A stretch of 64,000 nt of DNA from Macquaria australasica. Taxonomy: Eukaryota > Chordata > Actinopteri > Centrarchiformes > Percichthyidae. Where the stretch lies: NCBI GenBank assembly GCA_005408345.1, contig SEMN01000632.1, positions 124,001-188,000 on the forward strand. The letters are read 5' to 3'. Each line of letters starts with the position of its first letter. The first letter of the stretch is position 1. Positions 34,971 to 48,543 of the stretch are shown piece by piece. Both the position numbers and the translations under genes were made by a program. The notes beneath the pieces are model-generated. The model was not told the origin of the DNA, searched no databases, and saw nothing but the letters and a program-made list of their open reading frames with translations.

Positions 34971-35120
34971 TTTGTATCTATAAGCTTAGTTTTGCAAACT
35001 TGTACATTTATGTTTGTATCTGTAACCGTAATTCTGCAAACTTGTACATTTTGTTTTCTGTCTGCAAACTCCGTTTTGCCAGTCTGTGCATTCAGACACA
35101 GGCTTGCAAACTCATTTTCA
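34971..35120. repeat. Minisatellite, period about 42 bp
   Basis: Three and a half units start at 34971, 35013, 35054 and about 35096. They share TTTGTATCTGTAA, TTTTGCAAACTTGTACATT and similar words; units 1 and 2 are closest, units 3 and 4 diverged. The open frames on both strands here show matching protein-level repeats (LYI, QVCR) and are artefacts of the tandem array. Confidence 0.8.
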
Positions 35121-35233
35121 CAATTGTGGCGGCAAAAGTACTTACGCGCGTGCGCTCGCACAAGCTTACGGACTTTTGTATGGCAAGCCACAGGGATCAA
35201 ATGTCGTCAGGTCGGCACATGTCCCTGGTAAAT

Positions 35234-35350
35234 AAAACGGTGTAAAATACAGCGTCCTGACAGTTTTCACGCCGCTTTTTACAACGTTTTTATTTACAAC
35301 GCCGCTTTTTATGCCGTTACATTTTAAAACGCCGCTTTTTACGGTGCTCT
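35234..35350. repeat. Minisatellite, period exactly 30 bp
   Basis: The word ACGCCGCTTTTTA occurs at 35269, 35299 and 35329, exactly 30 bp apart. The intervening bases are less similar but share ACNTTTTNA and AAAAC. Confidence 0.85.
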
Positions 35351-36640
35351 AGTGAGGTACATTAAACGCCTGAGTCTGACCTTGAGTCTGGCTAATTATT
35401 GCAGAGGGGAATATGTAATTATCCCTTGCTGGTGCTTAACTACCTCCCTATAGCAGCTGAGGTTGATGGAATTATGGCAAAACCTGCAGGCATGCAACAT
35501 GTGTTTTGTGTGTACACGTTTGTACACATTGTGTTGTTTCTGCTATTTGTGTATGTTTCAGCTTGTGCATCTTTTTCCCTTTTTAATTTTTTCTGATTAT
35601 ATGTTTATGTCTGACTCAGGGTAGACAGACAGAGTTCACCCTGAGGACACAGTGTTTGCCAAGAGGTGAACAGTATAATGAGGGTAATTCTGACACTGAA
35701 ACAAAAGGAACAAAAGAGTCTTACATCCTCTGCAGAATGTCTAAGAAGCTAACGAATCTCTCTGGGTAGACGCAGAACTATGACAGGGTGTTTAAAATAT
35801 GATGCTTTGAAAATTCCCTGTTATCATTGGAATTGTGCCCATGTGGTATCTATTGTGGTTATTTTTTGTATTTTTTTGCCCTCATGTGACAACAAACCTT
35901 TGAACTAAATGCATTTGAGTAACTGTTTCTATTTCACATCTGGTCTCAGTATTGATTTTCAGGCTTTATAAAGTATTGAGAATAATTGAAATGTGTTGCT
36001 GAATTCATGCAATCAGGATAGATATTCTCCTATTTAAAACAAGCTGTATTGTTGAAATGATTTGAGTGGGATTTTAACTTATTCAGCGAAGCAGATGGCA
36101 TATAAAAATGTCCCATACTAATGAATTATTAAAGTGACATTTTGGAGGTGGTTAGATGCTCTGATGATTTAAACAAAGGCAAAGGTTTTGATGTCTGATA
36201 CGGTCTGAAATTGTTTGCCCCTGCTCAAAGCAATAATGAATATTAAGCCCTAAAGCATTTTGTTGACATCACAGAAATCAGAGTTGAAAAACTATTAACA
36301 GCTCCTCTCCAGCTGATTATTGTAGAGTGGATGCCAGAGATGTTTTTCAGTACTGTTAGGTTAGAGTAAAAATGTGGGTCTCAAAATGTGAGTTGGATCA
36401 CACAAATTATGTTTAGAGGACACAGCGTGTGGCATAGAAATAACGCTAATAAAGCTGTGTGTTAAACATGCTGTTTCCTTAACTAATGATAACTAGGGAT
36501 GTGTGGACCCCCTTAAATTAAAGATTGGAAAAACCTTCTTTGGCAATATGTTGGTCCTTTTAAGTTTATGTCACTAAAATGCCACCACACAGTGCCAAGG
36601 CTGTCATTGTCAAGTCACAACAGCTATGTATAACTGTGTC

Positions 36641-36659
36641 TGTGTGTGTGTGTGTGTGT
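36641..36659. repeat. (TG)n microsatellite
   Basis: Read directly. Confidence 0.9.
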
Positions 36660-36752
36660 CATTGGTTATGATTGGAGCAGATGTGGTGAGCAAGTCACAT
36701 ATGCCCTTTTGTCATCTCTGAACTTGAATTTGCATGATGAAGCTAAAGGCTG

Positions 36753-36754
<2 letters not shown>

Positions 36755-36799
<45 letters not shown>
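36755..36799. repeat. (TG)22 microsatellite
   Basis: Uninterrupted, read directly. It lies about 95 bp after another TG run. Confidence 0.95.
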
Positions 36800-36801
<2 letters not shown>

Positions 36802-39038
36802 GAGAATGGGCAATACTAGAGGCTGGTAATCATTATGATTAACATCACATTAACCATGCAGTCATACGTGATGGCTGCTATAACTGATGCATTCTAGCAA
36901 TAGCCGTTACCGACAGCTGATGACAAATCAGCTACTTGAAGCCAATCCTATAGTGTCAAATTGAATAAAAAGTCACTCAAAAGATCATGTGTACATATTT
37001 TCTACTGTGCAACATCTATCTTGCCAGCTGTAAATCACTGATGATGCATTATTTATTCACTTCAAATTAGATTTGAAAATCAGCATTCATTCCACTCAAG
37101 AGTAATTGTGCACAGTTTGGCTAGAGCCAAAGCTTATGTAACCATAAAGCATAATTCATACCAGTCCGACCTGACCCTCATGCTCTGTGGGAAATGCTAA
37201 TGAAAAGCTACTGCGTCCCACAAGTAACAAAGTTCACTGATATTTATACAGTAAGTCCTAAAGACTACTTCCCCTCAAAGCCTTTTGAGACTAATTCCAC
37301 ATAAGCTTATGTTATTCAACATGACAAGTAAAAAAGAAGCTACTTCATAATAAGGCATAATGCTGATCATATAGACGTTGTCACGATTGGTTAATTAATA
37401 TAAATCACCTGCTGAGATACTGTACTTTGCTTTGGTTATGTAATGTCCAATGTTTGTACTGGAACATCCTCTTGATGAAGCTGCAGATTAAGCAATGGCT
37501 TATTAAAAGTGGGGAAATAAACACAATTCCATTTTTTTCTTTTTCAGGAATAACACTGATCCTTTTTTTGTGCTGAGCGTTACTGTGTGTGCTCACTTAC
37601 ATGACTGTTTGTGTATGAGTAGATTCAATGTGATGCATGCTTGTGCAAGTATGAGGGTGGAACATACTTTTTGAAAGCCAGAACAACTGTGCTTGTGTCT
37701 ATTTTGTAGTTGCCTATAGGAGTGCTGGAACCCTTTGCATACTTGTGTGTGTGTGTGTGGCAAGACGCTTGTCCACTGGTGAGATGGTTATTCTTCCAAT
37801 TTGAAGAAAAGAAAGTGGAATTCAATTTCTCCACAGGCTGAATCATTTCATTAAAATCTCCAAAAAGATGGTTCAACAGGCTACAAGTAGAATGACGAAA
37901 AATACCAACTTAAAGCTGCAACCTTTGACATTTGTGTACTTGTTTCACCTTGTTGCTAAAAATATCAATGAGGTTATGTGAACGCAACATTATATTGATT
38001 GTAATGAAGCTGAATGGCATGGACATTTGTCAACAAAAGAGCTACGACCTAAAAAACCTCATCAAAATGTGTTAATAGCAGAGTATGCAGCGTAATCACA
38101 GTATAACCCTGTCTCCTTGAAATTACGTTCATACACAACTAATGTGCAACAGCAAATATGTTTTGAGGGAACTGTAATGCAGACCTGATTACGTTTTCTA
38201 TTAACATAATTAACAATCTGGCAAGTCGCAAAAAACATCGATACTGAACGTATCAGTAAAATATTCATGGACAATGTGTTTCATTTGCTTTCTTCCAAAA
38301 TATTCAATCTCGCAATACAATATCTGCCCCACTCCCCACTCCCACGACTACCTCCCTGCAACTCCTGTGCGACTACGGTAGGTAAATGTTGCACTTCATT
38401 CACTCGAAAATACATTGTCTCTGAACATAATCCAGGCAGTGACTGCGTTTGTCACCACAACTTAATTGGGAAAACAATTTAGTACTATATGAACGTAATT
38501 TCTAGAAGACAGGGTTGCAGAGTAACTGCAGAGTCTCCAACCGCAGTGAATGCATTGGTTTTAGAGTTTCATCACAGGAGTTTGGCTATCATGGAGGATA
38601 ACACGTGAAAGTGAAATAGATTACTTACTGCTGTGCTGTAGTATTTTGGAGGAGATGTCAGTTCAGGAAAGCACAAGCTATCATCTGAAACAAGCAGGAG
38701 AAGCAATAACATTTTAGTAAAGTCACTCTGTCTGTACATGTGCCTTTTCTATATTGTGTTAAGTTAATTATGATAAGGATATGGGGAAATGGTTTCATGA
38801 TTACAATGCCTGAAGGATACACACAATGCGCTTTGGTGACTGTAGAATGGTCTGGCTCGAATGGCAAGGAAGGTGGTAGGTAGGCAGACTCAGCAGACAT
38901 TTTGCTTGCTCAGAGGTGAATGTTTATTTACAGTGCTCTTCATTTCACGCGAAACTTAGATAGAACAAAAAAAAAAATACAAGGAAAATAACTCAGCAAA
39001 TGAACACATAACAAATCAAACAAAAGGCACACGTTGAC

Positions 39039-39096
39039 AACAGCAGCAGAAGCAGCAGAAACAGCAGAAGCGACAAAAGCAGCTCAGCTCAGCTCT
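39039..39096. repeat. Imperfect CAGCAGAAG / CAGCTC repeat
   Basis: Consecutive CAG, CAGAAG and CAGCTC words are read directly. No long open frame accompanies it. Confidence 0.8.
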
Positions 39097-42004
39097 CCAG
39101 GAGCTACAACCCAACTGAATTTATAGGGTGTTCAATTAGCACCTAGAGTGCTGCTGCCAGTACCAAAACAATAAAGGTTGACCCCCACAGTAACCTTAAT
39201 ACAAGGAAATTCCCTACCATTCTTGGACTCATTTATAAGCTCAATTACTTTCGTAAATGGCTGTATAAAATGTAAGTAATCCTACACATTACTTTAGAAG
39301 AAAAACCCTCCACTTGATTTGGCCCAGTGATGTCAGCCATGACACCACCAACACCATAAAAATCAGGAAATGGTGGGCGGCCCCCTCCCAAACAATAGTA
39401 CTGCATGGTGGGTCTGAACAAAGGAACCAACAATTAAACAATGTTCAAACATGCAACATAATACAGACAACTTAAACTAACATGTGGCTGTGTGTTTGCT
39501 TTAATTTACTCATGTGCTTGGATGTAAACTGTAACCTAATGCTAACACAAACAAACCCAGGATAGTAAGTGCTGCAATGATACAATAGCAATGGTAAGTT
39601 ATAGCAAAATGAACACCTGTAGAAACATATTTAATGTGTAAAATGAACATGGAATGGACAAGTGGTGAGTAAAAGAGAGTTCTCACCCACTTGAAAACTG
39701 CATAGGGTACCTTTTAAGTCTTTCGGTGAACATAAAACTTAATCTCACTGAAGGCACAATGAAGCAAACCTCTCTTTGGTATCATTACTGTACTCCATAA
39801 AGTAAAGAAAAGAGGGTTGGGTTGATGATATGATCACACTATACATGTTTTTCTTTTAACTCTGCTTCAGTCTCACATTTTGGGTTGATTCTGTAATGAT
39901 GCTGTGAGGACTGGTGTTTGGTACACTTACTTATTTTGCAGTGTGGGGAATATTGAATGTCCACAGCTACCAATGGAGTTGGAGTCATACACATTTCATT
40001 GGAATTCACATCTCAGATCTGAAACTGTACTTTGGTTTGAAAGGGGCAAATACACAAATCTCACAACACATACTGTGAATGGCAAATGAAAATAGATCTT
40101 TGGGGATTCAAATACAAACAGTTAATAAAAAATGATAATGAAAGTGTGTAATATACTCTGGTGTTCACTTTAACACTAATCTACTAACTAATATTTTGCC
40201 CAAGATAGAAAGCTCTACTCACACTGTCCTTATAAGACATTCAGAACTATGTTGAAATGAAATCCTTGGTTTTCTCATAAATCATTGGTAGTTACTCAAA
40301 GCATTGGCAAAGCGTGGGCCAGGGCCAGAGCTGCTGGCTCCCCTGACTGTTGGCAGATCTTCGGGCTGCTGAGAAACAAATGTATGAGAATGATCAAGAA
40401 AGCAAAACTGGACTTACCTGAATTCTCTGCTAAACTGCAGCAGAAGCCAAAGTCTCCATAAATCCCATTTCAGGCATTTTTTTTGCTGAAATTGATGTTA
40501 ATATTATATAATATATTGATAATTTTAATGTTGCCTTTTTCCCTATTACTTAAATCCACAAACTATGGCACCAGATCACCAGGACTTGTTAGCTTATATA
40601 GTAAATTATAACCATAAAACATCTTACAAATGAAAGTAATACTTAATGATTTTAAAGCATATCTCACATTTTCAGCAATGTTTGCATATATCACTGAAAT
40701 GTGACGGCTTATGCTGCTATGTCCTGGAAATGTATGCAAATGTATTGAGCATCAGGTCTCAGGTGTCTTGAAAACACTAGTGCTGAACATGTACTTGTAT
40801 AATGTGATGAAAAAATGTCATTGTCTATTTGTGGAAGTTAAATCCTGATTGAATTTGTTTAGTTCATATACAATCGGATTTTCTTACATCTTTTCTTTGT
40901 GAAAGCCCTATCCAACAGCATGACAGGAAACTCTATACAGGCACAGTGTTTAATGTGAAACACTTTGTTTTTTACACTCTGTTGGCTTTTATAACTTGTA
41001 GCCTGTGTTGGGAGGATTACTGTGAGATACACAAGCAGGACAGCTCTTGAATGGGCTGATGCAGTGGGGGAAACTTGTTTCCGGGATTTTGCTCATCATT
41101 CTCTGATACAATACATGTCTTACATAAACAGGCTTGTACACAGAGCTACACTGGAGGCAGAAATGCTGTTATAACCTGATTGGTCATTGGGCGGAAGTCA
41201 AAGAACCACAAGCTAACAGCCCAATGAAACAAAACTTTTTTTTAACCATTACTTTCATCAGCTAAATAAAATCTGATGCTAGTAAGAACACCTTTACTTT
41301 AAAATACCACAAAGTCACCACCTACTCTTTTTCTCCCCCTGCAGTCTAATCCTTTTGACTTTTAAAGAAGCCTGTTGAGATTCAGTGACCTAGTAATACC
41401 CCATTCCTGCATCAAAGGCCGCTGGTACATTTGTAAGTGGGTATTTGACTTTTTTCACAACACACTATTACACAAATTCCAAGAAGAAGGTTGTATTGGA
41501 ATTTCTGTGAAAAAAAAAAATTAACTAGTGGGATGAAAATAAAATGTCAACATCTTTGCAACAACATCGCAGGAATTGTGATGACTCATACATGCAAACA
41601 CATGTTAAGACAACCTGCAAAAATAGAACCGTACATCTACGTGCGTCAGTCTAAATCTATTTTGTTGGTGGTCGGTGTGCTATGTTGCATTTTAAAAACC
41701 TTACATGAAACAAAGCAAATTGTGCAACGCTAAGAAATGTCACCAGCTGCTCCAGACTACCTGCTTACCTGTAGAGTGTCACCTTTGCATTTATGGCTCT
41801 TCAAACTCTGTGTACCTGCTGCTGTGAACTGCAAGCAGAGGCAGCAAAGCACCAGAGTGGGACAGTCATCACTGTGTGTGTGTCTGTCTGTCAGTGTTAG
41901 TGTTAGTGCCTCTGTGAGATTATGTAAGGAGGGGATTATATAAGTCCGGAAATTCACATTAACACCTGACCTGTTGTTGCAAATCCTGCTGATGCTGCAG
42001 GTAA

Positions 42005-42045
42005 GAGAGGAGGAGAGACAGACAGACAGAGGGAGAGAGAGAGAC
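42005..42045. repeat. Interrupted (GA)n/(GACA)n
   Basis: Read directly. Confidence 0.8.
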
Positions 42046-42591
42046 TGTTCATAGGAAATACTGATGACAGAAAAGAGGCAGAGACATCAAAAAGAGATAG
42101 AGATAGAAAGTAAAGATGCATAAATTCAGAGGCAGTGGTCCCACCATTAAAACCATATTGGTTTGTTAAATCCAGCACTCATCACAGGATGTTATGATAT
42201 GGACATGTGACACTTACATGAAGACAAAAGCTAAACTGAAACAATTCAGCAAAAATAGCAACCATATTCCACATTATGTGGTGCTATAGGGGAAACTGTC
42301 ACCTTCTTTTGTTGTACAGCTTAAAACCACACACATCACTTCTTTTTGTTTTTCAATTTCAAAACAGCCAGCTTCTTCTGCACTATGCAGTGCTAACTGC
42401 ATTGGGGGGAAATTGGCATTGACAAGCAGTGAGCAGCCAGGTGAGGGGTTAGACAGCCACGTCTCTTAATGCACATGAAGTCACCAGCCGCTTCTTCTAA
42501 CCTTCCAATGAGGAGCTGAGCGGGTGTAAGGTTTAAATTATTCCTCCCAGATCCCACCCCTTTCTGCCCATGTGCCCCAAACAATGACTAA

Positions 42592-43228
42592 GGGCGTTTT
42601 CACACCTATAGTTCATTTGCTCTGGTCCAAATCAGTTGATGAGTTTTTAGACTTGGAGCGTTTTCCCCTTGGTTCGGTTTCTTTTCACGCAGAGAAAAAT
42701 CCTAAACGCATCACTGCAAACCCTGTGAGAACGTTCACTCTGCTTATTGGTCAGATGGGTCTGGGGATTTTACACACTCTGGTACAGTAGGTGACAGCAT
42801 GCAACATTAATGTTGGTTTGTAGTCTGCTAGTAAAACCAAAGAAGAGGAAGAAAGTAAATACAGTGTTCTGAACTAGTACATGTTTCTGTGAGAGAAACA
42901 TTGCTGGTTTGTTCTCTGGCTAGCTGCTACTAGAAACAGTTTGCGGGCTCTGCCGCATCACAGAATGTAACGCACATCTGGCTACAGGAGCCGTTTAGCT
43001 CAAACTTGCGGAGTATACCACGTAGTTGGGTCGGATCGAGGTCGGATCACCTTCCCACCACAGACGAACCGCTCCAGAGTTTGTTAGGAACCGGACTGAG
43101 ACCACCTCTTCTAAAGGGTCTCGAGTGCAATTACTGTGTTCGCACTTGCCCAAACAAATTGCACTAAAAAGGCAAATGCACCAGGGTTTGTTTTAAGCAG
43201 ACCAAATAGGTTAGATGTGAAAACGCCC
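42592..43228 (+). mobile_element. Harbinger-like MITE, copy A (637 bp)
   Basis: Starts GGGCGTTTTCACACCT and ends AGATGTGAAAACGCCC, an inverted pair with one mismatch, flanked on both sides by TAA (42589-42591 and 43229-43231). A 3-bp TWA duplication and GGG-starting TIRs are the signature of PIF/Harbinger elements (family knowledge). Subterminal parts are also inversely related (TTTGCTCTGGTCC near the left, GGTTTGTTTTAAGCAG near the right). No transposase is encoded, so mobilisation would depend on another element. The 72-codon frame inside has a counterpart in copy B only because the DNA is homologous. Confidence 0.75.
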
Positions 43229-43231
43229 TAA

Positions 43232-44587
43232 GAGTCACCAGCAGTGACAAAAAGTTGATCCCTCACCGGCTTCCCACCTCTGACCACCTGCAGTTGTGTT
43301 CACTGGGGCACCTGCACAAGCTGGAAGCACTGCAGCTAGAAGTGGCTGTATAACTTCCTGATTTTAAAGTTTGCACTAAAACTAGTTAAAGCCGAGAGCT
43401 GTAACCCCCAATGTCCACTGAATGCGGTGAGTTGTGACTGGAGTGCCTTACTGGTAAGCTATTTTCCCATACAGTAATCTGTTAGCACATCAATCATAAA
43501 TGTGTATTCAATATGAAAGCTCTAGATTTCATTGTACCCTCCCTCTCTTCACAGAAATAAAATATTGCTATGAGATGCCAAGGCAGAAATCATGTTTCAC
43601 ATAATAGACCATTGGTAGCTTGTCATGGATATTTTACTTTACAAAATATAGCCATGCCCAAATTACATGGGATTGAAATGACTGTTAATCTTCACAAATA
43701 TGACAAGTCACCTGTCATACCCTGTAAATAGGACTTGAGTGAGATACAGATAAACAGAGGGTGGACTTAAAGCATGTCATGGACATAGTGCAGGGAAAGA
43801 CCAATACACAGATAAACCGATGAAAGGAGAAAGACAGACATGCAGAATGGTTGATAATCGTATGAAAAAACAGCCTTTCTTCCTAGTTTCGGGGCAAGCA
43901 GTGTGAGATAAGTCTCTCACACCAATTTACAAAGTGTCCTCATGGGTCATCGTCATGGCCTGAGGTGTGTGCATGTGTTATGTGTGTGTGTGTGTGCGCT
44001 GTCGTGTTAAGCCTGAGGGGCAGCAGACAGAATGACGGAAAAGAAGATAAGCTGCAGTGACCTCCCTCCTCTCCTCTCCTCTTCCTCTCTGCCTGTTTAA
44101 CCTTCCTGTCCGACCCATGGGATGTGTGCTTGCTATGCTGTGCACTCTACAATGAGAGTGTGCTAACAAATCTAAGCTGTAGATGCTGCGGGTGGAACGC
44201 AGTCTTACAAAAGAGTGTGTGTGCTCGTGCGTCTGTGTGTGTTGTGTGCTGACAGATGTTTTCTCATCAGCGAGTGTATTGAAACAAGTTTTTTCAGATA
44301 TTTAGTTTGACTTTGCGGCGTGTGTGCCGCTTCCCTGTTTACAAAAAAGGCAATGCCCTGCATATGAAAATCTGTCTAAGATGTACAGCATATCAATCTG
44401 TTCTGGCAAGCAAACATCAGATCTTGTTTATTGTGACATATGTTGATCAGAGAAAGCTCTGTTAACTTCCAGACTATTCAAATTTGAAAGTAAACTCAAA
44501 ACTGGTTTTATTGAAAAATTACAAACATTTTCTCAGTGAAGACTCACAGATTCTAATCTTCCAATCTGGGCCGAATAGTTAGGACAC
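43232..44587. other. Non-coding stretch between the two MITEs
   Basis: No gene is seen. It contains (TG)8 at 43981-43996 and a pyrimidine-rich patch at 44060-44110. Confidence 0.4.
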
Positions 44588-44590
44588 TAA

Positions 44591-45162
44591 GGGCGTTTTC
44601 ACACCTTTCACACCTTTGTTTGCTCTGGTTCGAATCAGTTGATGAGTTTGTGAACTTGGAGCGTTTTCCCCTTCAGGTTCGGTTTCTTTTCACACAGAAA
44701 AATCCAAGCGAGACAAAATGCATCACTACAAACCATGTGAGATCGTTCACTCCACTTTTTGGTCAGATGTGTCTGGGGCGGCAACAAGACAGTAAATACA
44801 GGAGGAAGGTGCTGTGTTCTGGACTAGTGCATATTTCTGTGAGAAACACTGCTATGCAATTTAACAGAGCAACGGCACAGTTGGCATTTGCTCATTTGCT
44901 GCTTTTCTCGCCATCAAACTTGCGGAGTAGTTAATAGTTGGGTCGGATCGAGGTCAGATCAAGATCCCACCACAAATGAACTGACCAGTTTGTTTGGAAC
45001 CGGGCCGAGACCACTTCTTCTCAAAGGTCGCAGTGCGGTTGTTTTGGTCCGCACCCGAGTGAGATTGCTGTGTTCACACTTGTCCAAACGAACCGCACCA
45101 AGGCGGTAAACGCTCCAGGGTTCGATTCAACTGAGCTAAACAAGGCAGGTGTGAAAACGCCC
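44591..45162 (+). mobile_element. Harbinger-like MITE, copy B (572 bp)
   Basis: Starts GGGCGTTTTCACACCT, ends AGGTGTGAAAACGCCC, flanked by TAA (44588-44590 and 45163-45165). It is the same family and orientation as copy A: both share ATCAGTTGATGAGTTT, TTGGAGCGTTTTCCCCTT, GGTTCGGTTTCTTTTCAC and GGTCGGATCGAGGTC. It has a small duplication (TTTCACACC twice) at the left end and is shorter in the middle. The 104-codon frame 44620-44934 lies wholly inside the element and parallels the shorter frame in copy A. It has no transposase features. Confidence 0.75.
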
Positions 45163-45165
45163 TAA

Positions 45166-46951
45166 GGCACTCCACCGAGGCCACCATATTTCGCCACTTA
45201 TCTGACACGTTTGTCATAATCTTGGCATGGTGGCATGTTGCGAGACAATATTTGCATGGAGGTCAACGAGTCAAAAACAGTGGTATTCGGGGACACATTT
45301 CAATTTAGTAAAAAAAAAATTCTTCAAAATGTTTTGGAAATTATTGGAGATCAATGATTTGATATTGTTCTATTACACATACAGCATGTCTTTCAGCTCA
45401 TACTGTCATATTGATTATATAACATTAAGAGAAAAAATAAAATAAAAAACCCATATGAGCATGAAGTCACAACTGAATTTAGGCTTGTAATGCAAACACA
45501 CTGCTGTCCAGCTGTTAAAATTGAGTTGGGAGACTGGGGAGGGTGAAGCTGTTACTGCAGTTGTTAGGTATCAGGTGGGATGCATTGGATCATTTATGCC
45601 AATCTTCCCTTCACCCACTCTATAATAAAAACCCTCTCGTCATTGCCGTGAGGAGGAAGCAGAGAGAGAGAGTTTCGTGACTTGCCTCAAGCTAAATTTT
45701 TTGAATTCTGTGAGAGTTTCTGTCTACCTAATTGCTCAAACTGCAGGATCTGGACTATGGTCCAACTCTCTCTCTTTTCTGTCTCTCTCTCTCTCTCTCT
45801 TTCTCTCTCCCTAAATTGCCATTTGTTTCCTCTCCTCTCGCTCTCCACATCTAATTTTGTGGTACTTTATTTAATGTAACTTCATGTAATCTAGTATTTG
45901 TGGAATTTTTGACGGAATCACTTTTAGTCTCTAGTTGTGAAAAATATAACACGGAAAAAGACACAAACCCTGATCACACACACACCCTTACTCACACACA
46001 TATGTATATACACACAGTTAGTGTGATTGACATGTCAACATAGCTAGGAGATCCTGGTAAATGATACACCAGCTCATGTGCTCTGCAGGTCTGTCTTGTT
46101 AGAAGAAAGAATTGAAACCTTAACTTCAGTCCCCCCACTGAGCTTCTGTCTACCTGTTTTTATTAGCTACATCCCATGCTGGGCACCAGTGTGTGATATC
46201 CCTCTGAATGTGTGTGTGTGTGTGTGTTCCCACAGCTTTGCAAAAGTTATTTTTTCAACTCAAGCCTCAATTTCCTTGTCAGACACTGTACTGTTTTGAA
46301 CAGTTGCTGTGTGTGTATTTGTTGGAATATTTCTCTGTTTGCTTTATTTGTTTTTCCGTGTGTGTGTGTGTGTTGTGTAATTGACCATCAGACAGAGTGG
46401 CAGAGAGCGGCAACATGCTCGTCAAGCAAAGGCGCAAGGTAGGACACACGAGACACATGGGGTACTTCGCAGCAGGAGAACAGTAATGGAGTTCAGTGCC
46501 CTGCACACACACACACACACACTGAGGGAGAGAAATAGCCGTAGATGTAGAATAACCAGGTGGTGTGCAAAGTGAAACAGCTCTATTGCTGATTGATCAA
46601 ATAAACAAAACTCTGATTAGTAGCAATAAATACTGATATTTTTGATCACATGAGTAAATCAGGATAATGAATTAATACGACCTGTTTTTCCACTTGATTG
46701 ATTAGTTGAGCTAATTGATTCATCTGTAGTTACTCTTTGGCTCTTAGCTTTGGTTCATGAGCCTTATTTAACTGACTTACTAATCTTCTCAGTTCTCAGT
46801 GCATGCTGTGCCAGGTAGTGTGCTAATCATGCAGCAAGTTAGTTAATTTGCTTTCATATTCTTCTACTTTCCAGGAACATTTGGGGAAACATGCTTATTT
46901 GCTTTCTTTCCAAGAGTGAGTTGAGAAGATTAAGTACAGCTTGGCTCAGTT

Positions 46952-46954
<3 letters not shown>
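45166..46954. other. Non-coding stretch with short microsatellites
   Basis: No gene is seen. CT repeats (45764-45809), GT repeats (46209-46227, about 46358-46373) and CA repeats (46504-46521) are present. Confidence 0.4.
45764..45809. repeat. (CT)n microsatellite, interrupted
   Basis: Read directly. Confidence 0.9.

Positions 46955-47004
<50 letters not shown>
46955..47004. repeat. (AT)25 microsatellite, perfect
   Basis: Fifty uninterrupted AT bases. Self-complementary, so cruciform-prone. Confidence 0.97.
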
Positions 47005-47009
<5 letters not shown>

Positions 47010-48490
47010 GGAAATCCCTATCAAAATCTCCAAAGTTGACTGATTAACATGTTGTATCACATCTGTTTAATCCATACTCAAACAGAAATGAAAAACAACA
47101 ATTTGTGGTTTTAGGGGGAGTTACGTGATGACTATTTACCGGTTGTCCCAAAATGACAGTGAATGGAAATTGTTGTCTGAGCTTTTCCCAAAATGATGTA
47201 ATGTTGCCTCAGTAAACCATACACTCCTATAAAGAGCCAGATTTATGCTCTTACATTAAGTACTTTATCTGGGATGGCGACTTGTTCAGTATGTGAACCA
47301 ATTCACTTTTAATCTTTTTATTTCATCTCACAAGCCTTAAATGTAATAAATGACTCAGGCAAATTAGCATTTTTGACATGTATGGCCAATCTCATTAAAA
47401 CTTCACAATGGCAATTTTCTTTATTTACATAATCCTCTGTAGGAGTCCGGCATATGTATGAGTCATCAGGTTCAGTATAAATAATCAAACGTCTCACCCA
47501 CATTCTCATGCAGTATGCCACTGTTGGCATATCATGTATCTCTGAGACATTCTCTTTGTCTCATATTTATATCACTTACCTCAAGCGGTGAGCAATTATC
47601 AAGTCCAAAAAATTCAAAGTCAGCTATATTTACACAGCATTTTGGCTAGTCAGAAAAGGCTTTACAAAAATGAAGGGACACCAAAAATGTATACACGAGA
47701 AACAGTGCCAGAGCTTGTGTGCGTACGTGACTGTGCATGCATTTAAATTCTCTACACTTAATCTCCTCTCTGCCACTTCAGCAGGCCGTATCAGTTGTAC
47801 ACTTGACTTCGATTTAATCATGCATTACATTAAATGACTTTATGTTTAAACCCTGAATTTAGTTCTTTTTAGGTACACTCAATCACCATTACATACTGTT
47901 TTACAAGTACTTGTTTAGCTGAGCAGGCAGTGATTTTATAAGTCTAATATTTTTATTGTGTGATCATGTTAATGTGTATGGAGCCACGGGCAAATTAGAC
48001 TGAGAATAATGAGCCTACCTTAATCACTTTGGAAGAAGGTGCAGTTTATATTAGCTGACATATTAAAGCATGTAGTGTACCACGGGGAATACTTCAACAA
48101 TGTTGGAGCAATTTTAAAGTCTTAATTCTTAATTTTGGTTCATAAAATATAATTGCTTACTAATGCATCATATCAGCATTACAGTATGATCTAAAATCCC
48201 TAAAAACACCCTTTGGGGCATCACTGAGAGCTCACACACTTACAAAATGTGTTTTTGATGTGTCTCTGTGTGTATATGTGTAACTTGTCTGTGGTTCTTT
48301 TTTTTACTGTAAAAATAGATGTGTGGCTTTCATGGCTGTGTGACAGCTATACACACACTTACACACACATATCATATGTCTGTTATTTTTTCTCTACCTG
48401 CATCTTCTGTCAACTCATAAACTACAGTCGTAACAGCAGGTTGATTTTCTGCCCCAACGTAAATAAAGGACACACACAGACATGCACTAA

Positions 48491-48543
<53 letters not shown>

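Larger units (their letters stand above)
35351..42588. other. Long AT-rich non-coding stretch, no genes
   Basis: Over 7 kb contain no recognisable gene or defined transposon apart from the microsatellites and CAG-rich run listed separately. A less AT-rich patch at 40300-40390 has no family features. Confidence 0.4.

Noticed and set aside
34940..35245. Open frames on both strands with internal protein repeats
   Set aside because: They are translations of the 42-bp minisatellite in several frames.
44620..44934. 104-codon plus-strand frame similar to a frame at 42572-42790
   Set aside because: The similarity at first suggested a paralogous gene pair, but both frames lie in copies of the same MITE and stay similar because the DNA is homologous.
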